DNA of 38,716 bases from Actinomycetes bacterium (GTDB lineage: Bacteria > Actinomycetota > Acidimicrobiia > Acidimicrobiales > Acidimicrobiaceae): contig JAJYPE010000002.1 of NCBI GenBank assembly GCA_021795585.1, positions 1-38,716 of the forward strand. The letters are read 5' to 3'. Shown here piece after piece: positions 11,205-20,112 of this stretch. The notes beneath the pieces were generated by a model, which saw only the letters and a program-made list of their open reading frames with translations, made no database searches and had not been told where the DNA came from. The first letter of the stretch is position 1. The number at the start of each line of letters is the position of its first letter. The position numbers were made by a program, and so were the translations under genes.

Positions 11205-11254
11205 TCACCGCCTCGCCAGCGATTCGAAGGAACCTACCTTGTCCTGCCCTCGCA

Positions 11255-12355
11255 CTACTGGCGAATCGGCATGAGCAGGTAGGTGAGCTCGGAGTTGTCG
11301 GCGTTGGACAGCTTGACCGCTTTGTTGGCAGCAGTCATCTCCATTGCCACGTAATCGCTTGTCACTGCATCCACGCCTTCATTCAGGAGCTCGGGATCGA
11401 ACGCAAGTGCAATGTCCTCACCTACGTAGGTGACATCCAATTCTTCTCTCGCAGTCCCCACCTGGGGTATGTGGACGCTCATGGTGATCGAAGTCTCCGT
11501 GATGTCCATCTTCAGGTTGGTCAAGTCACGGTTCTCCCTCGCCATCCGTCGCAGACGTCTAAGGGCCTCCATCATCTCCTTTTTGGGGGCAACCATGCGA
11601 TTGGGATAGCTCGGCTGAAGTATCTGGCGATAGTCCCGATACTTTTCCTCGATGAGACGGGTTACCAGCAATGTGTCCCCCATCTCGAATGAAGCCTCCT
11701 TCGAGGAGATTGTCACTTTTAGCTCATCCTGGGCTGACTTGGAACCGAGCATCCTCTCCAACTCGGCGAGTGAGCGCGATGGGACGATGACTTCGGTGTC
11801 ATCTCCTAGGAGGTTGAGTCCGGTGATATCGCGGATCGCCATTCGCACGCCATCTGTGGCCACCAAACGAAGGCCCGAGTCAGTGGCGGCGAATAGAACT
11901 CCCGTGTAGACGAAATCTCGTGCGTCACTCTTCGCCGAAGCGCGAATCACCTGGGACAACGCGTCTCGAAGGTCCGATGGCTTCACCGTGACGGGCTCCG
12001 ACTCGGACTGGCGGGCGTACGGAGGGTTGTAATCATTGATCAGATTCACCGACATTTGAGCACGTTGGGATCGCATGGCCAGGTTGATGTCGTCCGCCTC
12101 GATCTCGACAACCCCTTCTCCGAGTGAACGGACAAGGTCAGACGTCAGAGGCGCTGGGACAACGCAATGTCCGTCCTCGATCCCGAAGACCTCTGTTCGC
12201 ACCTCGATGAGGATGTCTGTTTCGTGCCCGGATACCACCAAAGAGTCGCCCGTCAGGTCCAGATGCACACCGGAACCGAAGGACTTGTTCTCCAAGGCCC
12301 TGCCAGCAGACGCGATGCTTTCGGCGAGGAGGTCCCTTTCACAGCTGAACCGCAA
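11255..12355 (-). CDS. dnaN: DNA polymerase III subunit beta (sliding clamp)
   Basis: 366 aa; 'MRFSCERDLLAESIASAGRALENKS...', C-terminus 'NSELTYLLMPIRQ'; lies between dnaA and recF. TTG start with upstream AAGGAG. Confidence 0.96.
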   Translation of the reverse strand: MRFSCERDLLAESIASAGRALENKSFGSGVHLDLTGDSLVVSGHETDILIEVRTEVFGIEDGHCVVPAPLTSDLVRSLGEGVVEIEADDINLAMRSQRAQMSVNLINDYNPPYARQSESEPVTVKPSDLRDALSQVIRASAKSDARDFVYTGVLFAATDSGLRLVATDGVRMAIRDITGLNLLGDDTEVIVPSRSLAELERMLGSKSAQDELKVTISSKEASFEMGDTLLVTRLIEEKYRDYRQILQPSYPNRMVAPKKEMMEALRRLRRMARENRDLTNLKMDITETSITMSVHIPQVGTAREELDVTYVGEDIALAFDPELLNEGVDAVTSDYVAMEMTAANKAVKLSNADNSELTYLLMPIRQ

Positions 12356-12590
12356 CTAACAACTCCTTATTCATTATTTATCTTTGGTTGTAGTAGTAGT
12401 CCTGTTGATTGGGGACAACTCTACCTTTTCCCAGGTGAAAAGTGCTTTTCATACGTCGAAGGATTCCACATTGGCACCCATGCCTGTGGAATCCGTCATC
12501 GAGCCGGCGAGGTGTTTGCGATTTGTTGGCCTACTTTTCAACATTTGTTCACAGATCGAGGCAAGGTTATCCACAGAGTTATTCACAGCT
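12356..12590. other. Putative chromosomal origin (oriC) in the dnaA-dnaN gap
   Basis: DnaA boxes TTATCCACA (12567-12575) and TTATTCACA (12579-12587), near-box TTGTTCACA (12545-12553), AT-rich tract 12360-12386, TAGTAGTAGT tract 12391-12400. Confidence 0.85.
12461..12494. repeat. Inverted repeat inside oriC (10-bp perfect arms plus inner 4-bp stem)
   Basis: GGATTCCACA-TT-GGCA-CCCA-TGCC-TGTGGAATCC. Confidence 0.9.
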
Positions 12591-13980
12591 GTTGACTTCT
12601 GATCTTCGTGAGCAGCGCTGTTACCCGGTTGTAGGTCTCGCGATCCTCCCCCATCTTTGCCTCCACCTTGTTGACAGCGTGCATAACGGTCGTGTGGTCG
12701 CGGTTTCCGAACTCCTTGCCGATTGCCGGGAAACTTAGGTCGGTGAGCTCGCGGAAGACGTACATTGCGACCTGCCTGGCCTCGACCAAGGGCCGCTTTC
12801 GTGATGCACCCTGGATCTCCAAGGGAGTCAGGCCGTAATAGGCCGATATCGTCTCGATGATCTCGTCGGGCGTTATCGCCTTCACGTAAATGTCGACCAT
12901 GTCCGCCAGTAGCTCCCGGGCGAGTTCCGTTGTGATGGAAAGCCCATTGAGAGAGGCGTATGCACTCACCCTGATTAGGGCGCCCTCAAGTTCCCTGATG
13001 TTGTCCTTGATCGCTTGGGCGATGAATTGCAGGACTTCGTCAGGAAGCGGAGTGACCATCATTTCACTCTTTTTGCGCAGGATGGCGAGACGCGTCTCCA
13101 CCTCGGGCGGCTGCACATCGGTGATGAGGCCCGACATGAAACGGCTCCTCAGGCGCTCCTCGAGAGTTGCTATTGCCTTGGGGGGGCGATCCGAGGTCAA
13201 AACCATCTGCTTCCTGGCCGCGTGCAGGTGGTTGAAGGTGTGGAAGAACTCCTCCTGAAGAGACTCGCGAGCCTCAAGAAACTGTACGTCGTCGATAAGG
13301 AGGATGTCGCATTCGCGATATCGGCGCTTGAAAGCCGCAGTGTTGTTCTTGCGAATGGCATCCACGAACTCATTTAGGAATGTCTCCGTCGATACGTACC
13401 TGACCTTGAGCTCCGGATAATTGTCGAGTGCGTAGTTACCGATCGCGTGTAACAGGTGTGTTTTCCCGAGTCCGGCTTTGCCATGTATGAAAAGTGGATT
13501 GTACGATCGCGCCGGTGTCTCGGCGACGCTCAGCGCCGCGGCATGGGCGAAGCGGTTCGAGGAGCCGATGACGAAGGCGTCGAAGCTGAAGCTCGGGTTG
13601 ATCATGCCTCTCTCCTCGACTGAAGTCCGGGATTGGCGCTGGCGGTCTGGACGAGGCGCGGGAGTGAACAACTGCTGTTCGTCGGCTTCGAATGAGTCCG
13701 CGGACGCGGTCGCCCCATTCCTAGGGGAAGAACTAGCCGAGACTCCTAGAACCACTTCGGTGTCATCGAATCCGAGTTCTCTCAGGACTTCGTTGATCTG
13801 GCCAAGGTGGCGCTGTTCAATGCGTGCCTTGGCTATGGACGATGGTACGTCGAGGAAGAGACGGTTCCCGGCGAGACGGGAGGGGACGACCGTCTCGAAG
13901 AGGGCGAGCCATGAGGACTCGGTGATCCGGTCCATTATCTTCGGACGGCACATCCTCCAGAGGTCGTCGGCCTCGCTCAT
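12583..13980 (-). CDS. dnaA: Chromosomal replication initiator protein DnaA
   Basis: 'LFIHGKAGLGKTHLLHAIGNYA', 'ILLIDDVQFLEARESLQEEFFHTFNHLH', 'GKEFGNRDHTTVMHAVNKV'. Start may be 13980 ('MSEADDLWRM') or upstream at 14037. Confidence 0.97.
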   Translation of the reverse strand: MSEADDLWRMCRPKIMDRITESSWLALFETVVPSRLAGNRLFLDVPSSIAKARIEQRHLGQINEVLRELGFDDTEVVLGVSASSSPRNGATASADSFEADEQQLFTPAPRPDRQRQSRTSVEERGMINPSFSFDAFVIGSSNRFAHAAALSVAETPARSYNPLFIHGKAGLGKTHLLHAIGNYALDNYPELKVRYVSTETFLNEFVDAIRKNNTAAFKRRYRECDILLIDDVQFLEARESLQEEFFHTFNHLHAARKQMVLTSDRPPKAIATLEERLRSRFMSGLITDVQPPEVETRLAILRKKSEMMVTPLPDEVLQFIAQAIKDNIRELEGALIRVSAYASLNGLSITTELARELLADMVDIYVKAITPDEIIETISAYYGLTPLEIQGASRKRPLVEARQVAMYVFRELTDLSFPAIGKEFGNRDHTTVMHAVNKVEAKMGEDRETYNRVTALLTKIRSQQL

Positions 13981-14218
13981 TGCATGAAAATCCCAGCTAG
14001 TAGGCGTGTATGGCAGGTTTTGCCCCGACTTCGCCATTGGCCAGCGAGCTCCTGGCGAAACAACCCGAGTCTATTTACACATGTCCGGCGAAGTTCCGGG
14101 AAAAGCGATCTTAGCAAGGTAGCCGGGTCCCGCGTGAGCCGATCGCAGTTCCAACACTATGATGGAACCTTGTCCAAAAAGCGCGGTAGCGCTTTTAGCC
14201 AAGATTTCGGAGTTCGCG

Positions 14219-14353
14219 TTGAAGAGAACATTTCAACCAAACAACCGGAGGCGTGCAAAGAAGCATGGCTTCCGGAAGAGGATGTCGACCAGGGCAGGTC
14301 GTGCCGTGCTGAAGGCACGTCGCCTTCAGGGAAGGCAGCGTCTAAGCGCTTGA
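14219..14353 (+). CDS. rpmH: 50S ribosomal protein L34 (44 aa, TTG start)
   Basis: '[44 protein letters not shown]'; the supplied ORF starts too far upstream at 14159. Confidence 0.96.
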   Translation: MKRTFQPNNRRRAKKHGFRKRMSTRAGRAVLKARRLQGRQRLSA

Positions 14354-14375
14354 CGGATACCGGGCCGGCCGGAGG

Positions 14376-14747
14376 GTGAATTCGATCTCCAGATCGGCGG
14401 AGTTCGCCGAGGTGAGGGCGCGAGGCTTTAAATATCGCGGAGGCGCTCTTTCCCTGGTATTTCTGCCAGGTGACGAATCCGAGGTGAAGCTGGGAATGTC
14501 CGTCCCGCGCAAGGTCGGTAAGGCGGTCGTGCGAAACAAACTACGCCGCCGGGTTCGGGAGATATTCCGTGAAAAGGAATCCTCCCTGCTGGCGGGTAGC
14601 TACGTCCTGCTCGCGTACCCTGAATCCGCCCGCCTGGATTACCATCAACTATCGGAGATCGTAACCTCGCTGACGGTCCGAGCTTCGCGAGCCGTATCAA
14701 GTGCAAGCAAGACCAGGTCAGAAGCGGTCGAGGAGCATCGGATTTGA
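14376..14747 (+). CDS. rnpA: Ribonuclease P protein component
   Basis: '[29 protein letters not shown]' signature; position after rpmH. Confidence 0.93.
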   Translation: MNSISRSAEFAEVRARGFKYRGGALSLVFLPGDESEVKLGMSVPRKVGKAVVRNKLRRRVREIFREKESSLLAGSYVLLAYPESARLDYHQLSEIVTSLTVRASRAVSSASKTRSEAVEEHRI

Positions 14748-14977
14748 AAAAGGCAGTGCTGGGAGCCTTAGGCGCCTACCAGAAGTTGCGAAGAGGGAGG
14801 ATTTCCCCCTGCCGCTACTACCCGTCGTGCTCCAACTACGCCTACGAGGCAATCGAGCTTCACGGCTCCGCGAAGGGTATGTGGCTTGCCATCAGGCGCG
14901 TTGCTCGCTGTAACCCATTCGGGGGCCAGGGGTTTGACCCCGTTCCAGAACCAAAAGGTACAAGGGTAGCCAAATGA
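14744..14977 (+). CDS. yidD: Membrane protein insertion efficiency factor YidD
   Basis: '[55 protein letters not shown]'. Confidence 0.95.
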   Translation: MKKAVLGALGAYQKLRRGRISPCRYYPSCSNYAYEAIELHGSAKGMWLAIRRVARCNPFGGQGFDPVPEPKGTRVAK

Positions 14978-15975
14978 CTTACCTGGGCGATCTGTTTAAG
15001 CCCATCTTCGAGCTGCTGGCGGGTCTGATAGCCATCTACTATGGCTTCCTGCACAGTTACGCCGGCGCCATTGCCCTGCTGACGATAACGGTTATGGCCG
15101 TGGTTTGGCCACTGACCCAGATGAGCACTCGGTCGATGCTTGAGATGCAGCGTCTGCAGCCGGAGCTGAAAGCACTACAGACCAAGTACAAGAACGACCG
15201 TGTCAAGCAGAACGAGGAGATGCAGCGTCTCTTCAAGGAGAACAAGGTCTCCCCGGCCTCGGGCTGTCTCCCAATGCTGCTCCAGTTTCCCCTCTTGTTC
15301 GTCATGTACGACGTCATCCGCGGCCTTACCACCGTAGAGAAAAATGGCACGCCGGCGCCCAAGTATCTTTCACACTCGACGCTCTTGTATAAGAACCTGG
15401 TTGCTGGGGGCGGCAAGATGCACTCCCTGGGCATCAACCTCGGAACGGCGGCCACCCACGTCCACAGCGGTTTCTTGACAGCTCTCCCCTACTACGGCGT
15501 CGTCGTTATTGCCGTGGTCCTGGTATTCATTTCGACTTGGCAGATCTATTCCAAGAACCCAACTGCGGCAGGTGCAAACAACCAGGCCGCAATGATCATG
15601 AAGTACTCGCCACTCCTGTTCGGTGTCATATACATTGGAATTCCGGCAGGCGTAAACGTTTACTTCGTGGTGTCCTCACTCTTCCGCATCGGCCAACAGG
15701 AGTTGATGTGGCGTCACGACCCGGTTCTGCGCAAGCACTCTCAAGAGGCGAGGCAGAAAAGGGACGAGACCAAGGCGCTGGAAGAGTCGGGCCAGATCCC
15801 CAAGCAGCCGAAGCAGAGCATTTGGCAGCAATTAAAGGGGGCATCTCAGCAGGCGCGTGAGGCGGGAGGGCAGGTCGATGGTAAGACTTCGCTCCAGAAG
15901 CCGCGCAGCGGAACCACGGGGCAGCAAAAGCCACGGGGTCCGCAGAACCGCAACGCCAAGCGCAAACGTAAGTAG
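14974..15975 (+). CDS. yidC: Membrane protein insertase YidC
   Basis: '[38 protein letters not shown]'; position after yidD; basic C-terminus. Confidence 0.94.
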   Translation: MTYLGDLFKPIFELLAGLIAIYYGFLHSYAGAIALLTITVMAVVWPLTQMSTRSMLEMQRLQPELKALQTKYKNDRVKQNEEMQRLFKENKVSPASGCLPMLLQFPLLFVMYDVIRGLTTVEKNGTPAPKYLSHSTLLYKNLVAGGGKMHSLGINLGTAATHVHSGFLTALPYYGVVVIAVVLVFISTWQIYSKNPTAAGANNQAAMIMKYSPLLFGVIYIGIPAGVNVYFVVSSLFRIGQQELMWRHDPVLRKHSQEARQKRDETKALEESGQIPKQPKQSIWQQLKGASQQAREAGGQVDGKTSLQKPRSGTTGQQKPRGPQNRNAKRKRK

Positions 15976-16019
15976 ACAGACGCTCCTAGCGTCTGCCGAA
16001 AAAGGATTGATAGTCAACA

Positions 16020-16889
16020 ATGGAATGGGTAGAGACCACAGGTAAAGACATAAGAGAGGCGCTCACCGCGGCGCTGGACCTGTTGGGTGTGGATGAATCG
16101 GATATCGAATACGAAGTAATCGAAGAGGCAAAGCAAGGCCTTTTCGGGAGGCTGAAGCGCGAGGCGCGCATTCGTGCGCGGGTCAAGCCGAGCATCCCGC
16201 GCCCGAAGGACAATAGGCGTCCACGCAGGCAACGCGAGCGTGCTCCCAGGCGGAACGAGGGAGCGACGGCGGATAAGCAGGAGCGACGGCCTGCTCAGAG
16301 GGAAGTTCAGTCTCAGAGGGAAGTTCAGTCGGAGAGACCAAGTAGGAAAGCTCCGACAAAGGTGGTGGAGGACAAGATGGAAGATTCCAATACGCAAGTA
16401 GAGACCGTTCCGTTGGTGGAGCAGGCTGGTGCCGCGCAATCGTTCCTGGCTGGCCTGATGCGGGAGTTCCAGATCCCCGGACAGGTCTCCGTACAGCACA
16501 TCGAGGACGACAACATTACGGTGGCGGTGACCGGGGACTCCAACTACGGCCTGCTGATCGGCCCAAAGGGGTTGGTAATGTCCTCGATTCAGGAACTTAC
16601 CCGCGCCTCTGTGCAAAACAAGTACCGTCGCGCCAATGGACGGGTGTTCGTTGACATCGGAGGTTTCCGAGAGAAGAGGCGTGCCAGCCTTGAGCGCTTT
16701 GCCATCAAGGTCGCCGAAGAGGTCATTTCAAGCGGAGTGTCTCGCACCCTAGAGCCAATGAATTCGGCCGACCGCAAGGTTGTGCATGATGCCATGGCAG
16801 GCATCGACGGGGTTTCCACCAGGTCAGAGGGCCAGGAGCCGCGGCGCTATATCGTTGTGAGCGTCGGCGAGGACGACCAGGAGGCCTGA
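16020..16889 (+). CDS. jag: Jag/KhpB family RNA-binding protein (Jag_N, KH, R3H)
   Basis: 'WVETTGKDIREALTAALDLLGVDESDIEYEVIEEAKQGLFGRLKREARIRARV'; C-terminal 'EPMNSADRKVVHDAMAGIDGVSTRSEGQEPRRYIVV'. Confidence 0.93.
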   Translation: MEWVETTGKDIREALTAALDLLGVDESDIEYEVIEEAKQGLFGRLKREARIRARVKPSIPRPKDNRRPRRQRERAPRRNEGATADKQERRPAQREVQSQREVQSERPSRKAPTKVVEDKMEDSNTQVETVPLVEQAGAAQSFLAGLMREFQIPGQVSVQHIEDDNITVAVTGDSNYGLLIGPKGLVMSSIQELTRASVQNKYRRANGRVFVDIGGFREKRRASLERFAIKVAEEVISSGVSRTLEPMNSADRKVVHDAMAGIDGVSTRSEGQEPRRYIVVSVGEDDQEA

Positions 16890-16896
16890 GCGCTGA

Positions 16897-17535
16897 ATGG
16901 AGGGCGTGCCCGCAGGCGTGCTCGAGGAATGGTACGCCCAGGGAAAGCTTGTTGGCGGGATCGGATCTGACCCGCTTGAGCGTATCGTTGCTCACGCCAT
17001 GAATTACATCTCTGTAATTAGAGAGCTCGCCGGAGACGGCGAGCTCTCTTTATTGGACCTGGGTAGCGGAGTCGGGATACCAGGGCTGTTGCTGGCGCTC
17101 GAATCTCCTTTATGGACGGTCACGCTCGTTGATTCAATGAACAGGCGGTCAAAGGTCGCATCGGAGTTCATTCCTAGGCTGGGCTTGGCACAGAGGGTGG
17201 TAGCCGTCAATATCCGCGCCGAGGAGTTACTGCCCGCCCATGCCGAGGAATTCGACGTAGTCGTCGCCCGCTGCTTCGGCCCTCCCCCACTGCTTGCGGA
17301 ATTGTCTGTGGGCTTTTTGCGGCCCGGCGGAATTCTGGTGGTCTCTGAGCCCCCTAACTCTCCCGAAGTGCGGAACGCCCGCTGGCCCGTCGGTGGGCTT
17401 AAGCGGCTTGGGTACGGAAGCGCCGGCTTCTTCGACCAGGATTTCCATTTTGTCGGGATTCGACGCGAGAAGTCGGTGCTACCGAAGTCGAGGGCTTATT
17501 CACGCCTGGTCAAGAGTCCGGTATGGAAGGTGTGA
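16897..17535 (+). CDS. rsmG: 16S rRNA (guanine(527)-N(7))-methyltransferase RsmG
   Basis: 'LLDLGSGVGIPGLLLALESPLWTVTLVDSMNRRSKVASEF'; position next to parAB. Confidence 0.85.
   Translation: MEGVPAGVLEEWYAQGKLVGGIGSDPLERIVAHAMNYISVIRELAGDGELSLLDLGSGVGIPGLLLALESPLWTVTLVDSMNRRSKVASEFIPRLGLAQRVVAVNIRAEELLPAHAEEFDVVVARCFGPPPLLAELSVGFLRPGGILVVSEPPNSPEVRNARWPVGGLKRLGYGSAGFFDQDFHFVGIRREKSVLPKSRAYSRLVKSPVWKV
17020..17049 (+). other. Strong hairpin within rsmG, terminator-like
   Basis: AGAGAGCTCGCCG-GAGA-CGGCGAGCTCTCT (13-bp perfect stem, GNRA-type loop) followed by TTATT. Confidence 0.85.
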
Positions 17536-18125
17536 AGCGTTCTTAGGTGCTGAAGAAGCCATCGCTTGGTGTACCGTTCGATGGCGGCGCTTGAGCCTTC
17601 AACCGCAAATACGCGGACGGAGTTGACCATCCGCGAAGATTCTCGAATGTGGCTCGCCGGGAGCACTGCGCGCCCTTACTACCTCCGCCCGTCGATCGTG
17701 TGATGCTGCGATCATCGTGTCAAGGGGGAATGATCGCCGCCAACGGATGCAACGGTTCCTGATGTGCGGTCCCATGATTTCGTTTACGGCAGACGCTTGT
17801 CTAGATGGGTAGTCCACGCATGGCGGTACGCCCGGGGTTTGTGCCGCCTAAAGGGATGCCCGTGTTCGACGGGTTGGGAGTCTTGTTGCGTGACCCCAGC
17901 CGCTGTCCGTGGGGGTCCGCAAATGTGGTCCCAGCGAACAGATATAAGGCGATGGTGTACTCGGAAGAGTTGTTGGCGTACCTTCTGGCCGACGTTCGTG
18001 GTCTCGACGGATGGCCGTCATGGTCACTTTGTTGGCCAACCGTAGGTGGTCTCACGACTCCCCTAGCCCGAAGCCATGCCCGAAGGCAACCGGCTTAGCG
18101 GCGGAACCTTCCGGCTTAGCGCTCT

Positions 18126-18166
18126 GGAGCGGGATGCGGCGCGTAGCTGACGCGCATCAGCGCTCC
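18126..18166. terminator. Imperfect hairpin between convergent rsmG and parB
   Basis: GGAGCG...ATGCG/GCGT...ACGCGCAT...CGCTCC nested arms; no clear T-tract. Confidence 0.35.
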
Positions 18167-18200
18167 TAGAAGTTAACGGCTAGCCCCGGCCGCCAGGTGA

Positions 18201-19103
18201 CTATAGGTCAGCGCGGGATGCGATTTGTTCAGTGATTCGCTTGAGGTCTTCGAGGTTGTCGAATTCGATCGTTACTTTCCCGCTGGCGCCCGGTGACGAA
18301 TTCTTTCCCATCTGGACGAGCACCTTTGCGTCAAGCACGTCGGTCAAGAGCCGTTCAAGTTCTACGATGCCGGCCGGCTTGAACGCGGGTGTGGATTTGT
18401 GTGTCTTCGTCGCCGGAGTTTCTGTGGTGTCTTCCGCAGATTCCTGCTTGACGATTTCCTCTAGCGCCCGTACCGAAAGCCCCTCGTCGGCTGCCCGACG
18501 GGCCAAACGCTCTTGCGCCAGTCTGTCTGGAGTTGAGAGCAAGGCGCGCGCATGGCCGGAGGTAATGCGGCGCTCGATCAGTAGGCGTTGTGCCGCTGCT
18601 GGGAGTTGGAGGAGGCGGAGAGCATTGGTCACAGTCGCTCGGGATTTGCCAATGCGTGCAGCAAGGGTTTCGTGCGTGAAAGCGAATTCCTCAATAAGGC
18701 TCTGGTAGGCGCTGGCTTCCTCCACTGGGTTGAGGTCTTCGCGATGCAGGTTCTCGACCAGGGCCTGCTCGATGCTGACTTTCGCATCAGCGGTCTGGAC
18801 GATTGCAGGGATGAAATCTAGGCCAACCCGTCTTGCGGCGCGCCACCTTCGTTCCCCGGCGATGATCTCGTACTGCCCGTCTTCGTCCTCGCGTACGAGG
18901 ATGGGTTGGATGATACCCATCGAGGCAACGGAGGCGGCCAAAGACGCCAGAGTCTCTTCGTCGAATGACTTGCGTGGTTGATTTGGGTTCGGTCGGATAT
19001 GGGTAGTGGGGATTTCCCGATAGACGGCGTCACGCGCATCAGACTCACTTGGAGGGATCAAGGATCCGAGTCCCCGACCCAATCCTGGTTTGCGCACCAT
19101 CAC
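18201..19103 (-). CDS. parB: Chromosome partitioning protein ParB
   Basis: 'KPGLGRGLGSLIP', 'IRPNPNQPRKSFDEETLASLAASVASMGIIQPILVRE', 'IIAGERRWRAARRVGL', 'VENLHREDLNPVEEASAYQ'. Confidence 0.97.
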   Translation of the reverse strand: MMVRKPGLGRGLGSLIPPSESDARDAVYREIPTTHIRPNPNQPRKSFDEETLASLAASVASMGIIQPILVREDEDGQYEIIAGERRWRAARRVGLDFIPAIVQTADAKVSIEQALVENLHREDLNPVEEASAYQSLIEEFAFTHETLAARIGKSRATVTNALRLLQLPAAAQRLLIERRITSGHARALLSTPDRLAQERLARRAADEGLSVRALEEIVKQESAEDTTETPATKTHKSTPAFKPAGIVELERLLTDVLDAKVLVQMGKNSSPGASGKVTIEFDNLEDLKRITEQIASRADL

Positions 19104-19864
19104 AGAACCTCCCTAGCAAGTTCCTTGTAAGCGACCGAGCCTCTCGAGAGGGGGTCGAAGGCGGTAATTGGCTGGCCGTAAGAAGGTGCTTCCGAGAGCC
19201 GGACGTTTCTTGGGATGATGGTTCTGCAGACGATGTCGGGATAATGCGCCCGGACGTCGGCAGCAACTTGCTCGGCTAGTTTCGTTCGCGCGTCATACAT
19301 GGTCAGCACAACGTGCTTGACCTCCAGAATCGGATTCAGATTTGATTTGACGAGCCTGACGTTTCGGAACAACTGAGTGAGGCCCTCGAGTGCGTAGTAT
19401 TCGCACTGGATCGGGACCAGTACTTCGCTAGCCGCTACGAAAGCATTGATGGTTAGGAGTCCGAGTGAAGGCGGGCAGTCGATGACGATAATGTCAAAGT
19501 CCTCAGCCACGGGGTCGAGGCTCTTCTTTAGGCGACTCTCTCGACTGAACACGCTGACAAGTTCGATTTCGGAGCCCGCAAGATCGATGTTTGCCGGTAG
19601 TACGAAGAGGTTCTTCATGGAGGTCGGCTCTATGCAATCCTCTACGGGAGCCTCGTGGAGAAGGACGTCATAGACCGTGCTTCCTAGAGCTCGTATGTCG
19701 ATACCTAGGCCCGTACTGGCGTTGCCTTGTGGGTCGAGGTCGACGACGAGCACTCTCTTGCCAGCCTCGGCCATTGCGGCAGCCAGGTTGATAGAGGTGG
19801 TTGTCTTGCCGACCCCTCCCTTTTGATTGGCCACAGCGATAATTCGGCTGGCCCTGTCAGTCAT
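19100..19864 (-). CDS. parA: Chromosome partitioning ATPase ParA/Soj
   Basis: 'IIAVANQKGGVGKTTTSINLAAAMAEAGKRVLVVDLDPQGNASTGLG'. Confidence 0.97.
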   Translation of the reverse strand: MTDRASRIIAVANQKGGVGKTTTSINLAAAMAEAGKRVLVVDLDPQGNASTGLGIDIRALGSTVYDVLLHEAPVEDCIEPTSMKNLFVLPANIDLAGSEIELVSVFSRESRLKKSLDPVAEDFDIIVIDCPPSLGLLTINAFVAASEVLVPIQCEYYALEGLTQLFRNVRLVKSNLNPILEVKHVVLTMYDARTKLAEQVAADVRAHYPDIVCRTIIPRNVRLSEAPSYGQPITAFDPLSRGSVAYKELAREVL

Positions 19865-19892
19865 CTAGTACCGTCCGTTTGCGTGGCGAAAA

Positions 19893-19908
19893 TGTTTCAC
19901 GTGAAACA
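19893..19908. promoter_or_regulatory. parS: parS centromere site
   Basis: Exact TGTTTCACGTGAAACA within a 20-bp palindrome AATGTTTCACGTGAAACATT (19891-19910), 5' of parA. Confidence 0.96.
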
Positions 19909-20068
19909 TTGGTTTAGGATCGGACCGCTCCATACTAGCGCCTAACGCGCGGCCTGCTTGGGAATTAGAAGGTGTCGAGCCGTCTTGTGGCCGGGCCGTT
20001 AAAAGGTGGCCAAGGGCCTGGGTGGTCGGATGCTGCGTGGCTGCTAGTGGCGAAGTTTCCCAACCAAC

Positions 20069-20096
20069 GCAACCAACGGGCCTCGGTGTTCGTCTA
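20069..20096 (+). promoter_or_regulatory. Candidate ECF-type promoter for the downstream sigma gene
   Basis: GCAACC - 16 nt - CGTCTA, resembling the ECF AAC / CGTC pattern, ending 16 bp before the ATG. Confidence 0.45.
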
Positions 20097-20112
20097 TACA
20101 TTGGAGGTTGAG

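Noticed and set aside
17805-18098. 97-aa plus-strand ORF in the rsmG-parB gap
   Set aside because: No recognisable domain or convincing translation signal; mentioned only as part of the unexplained gap.
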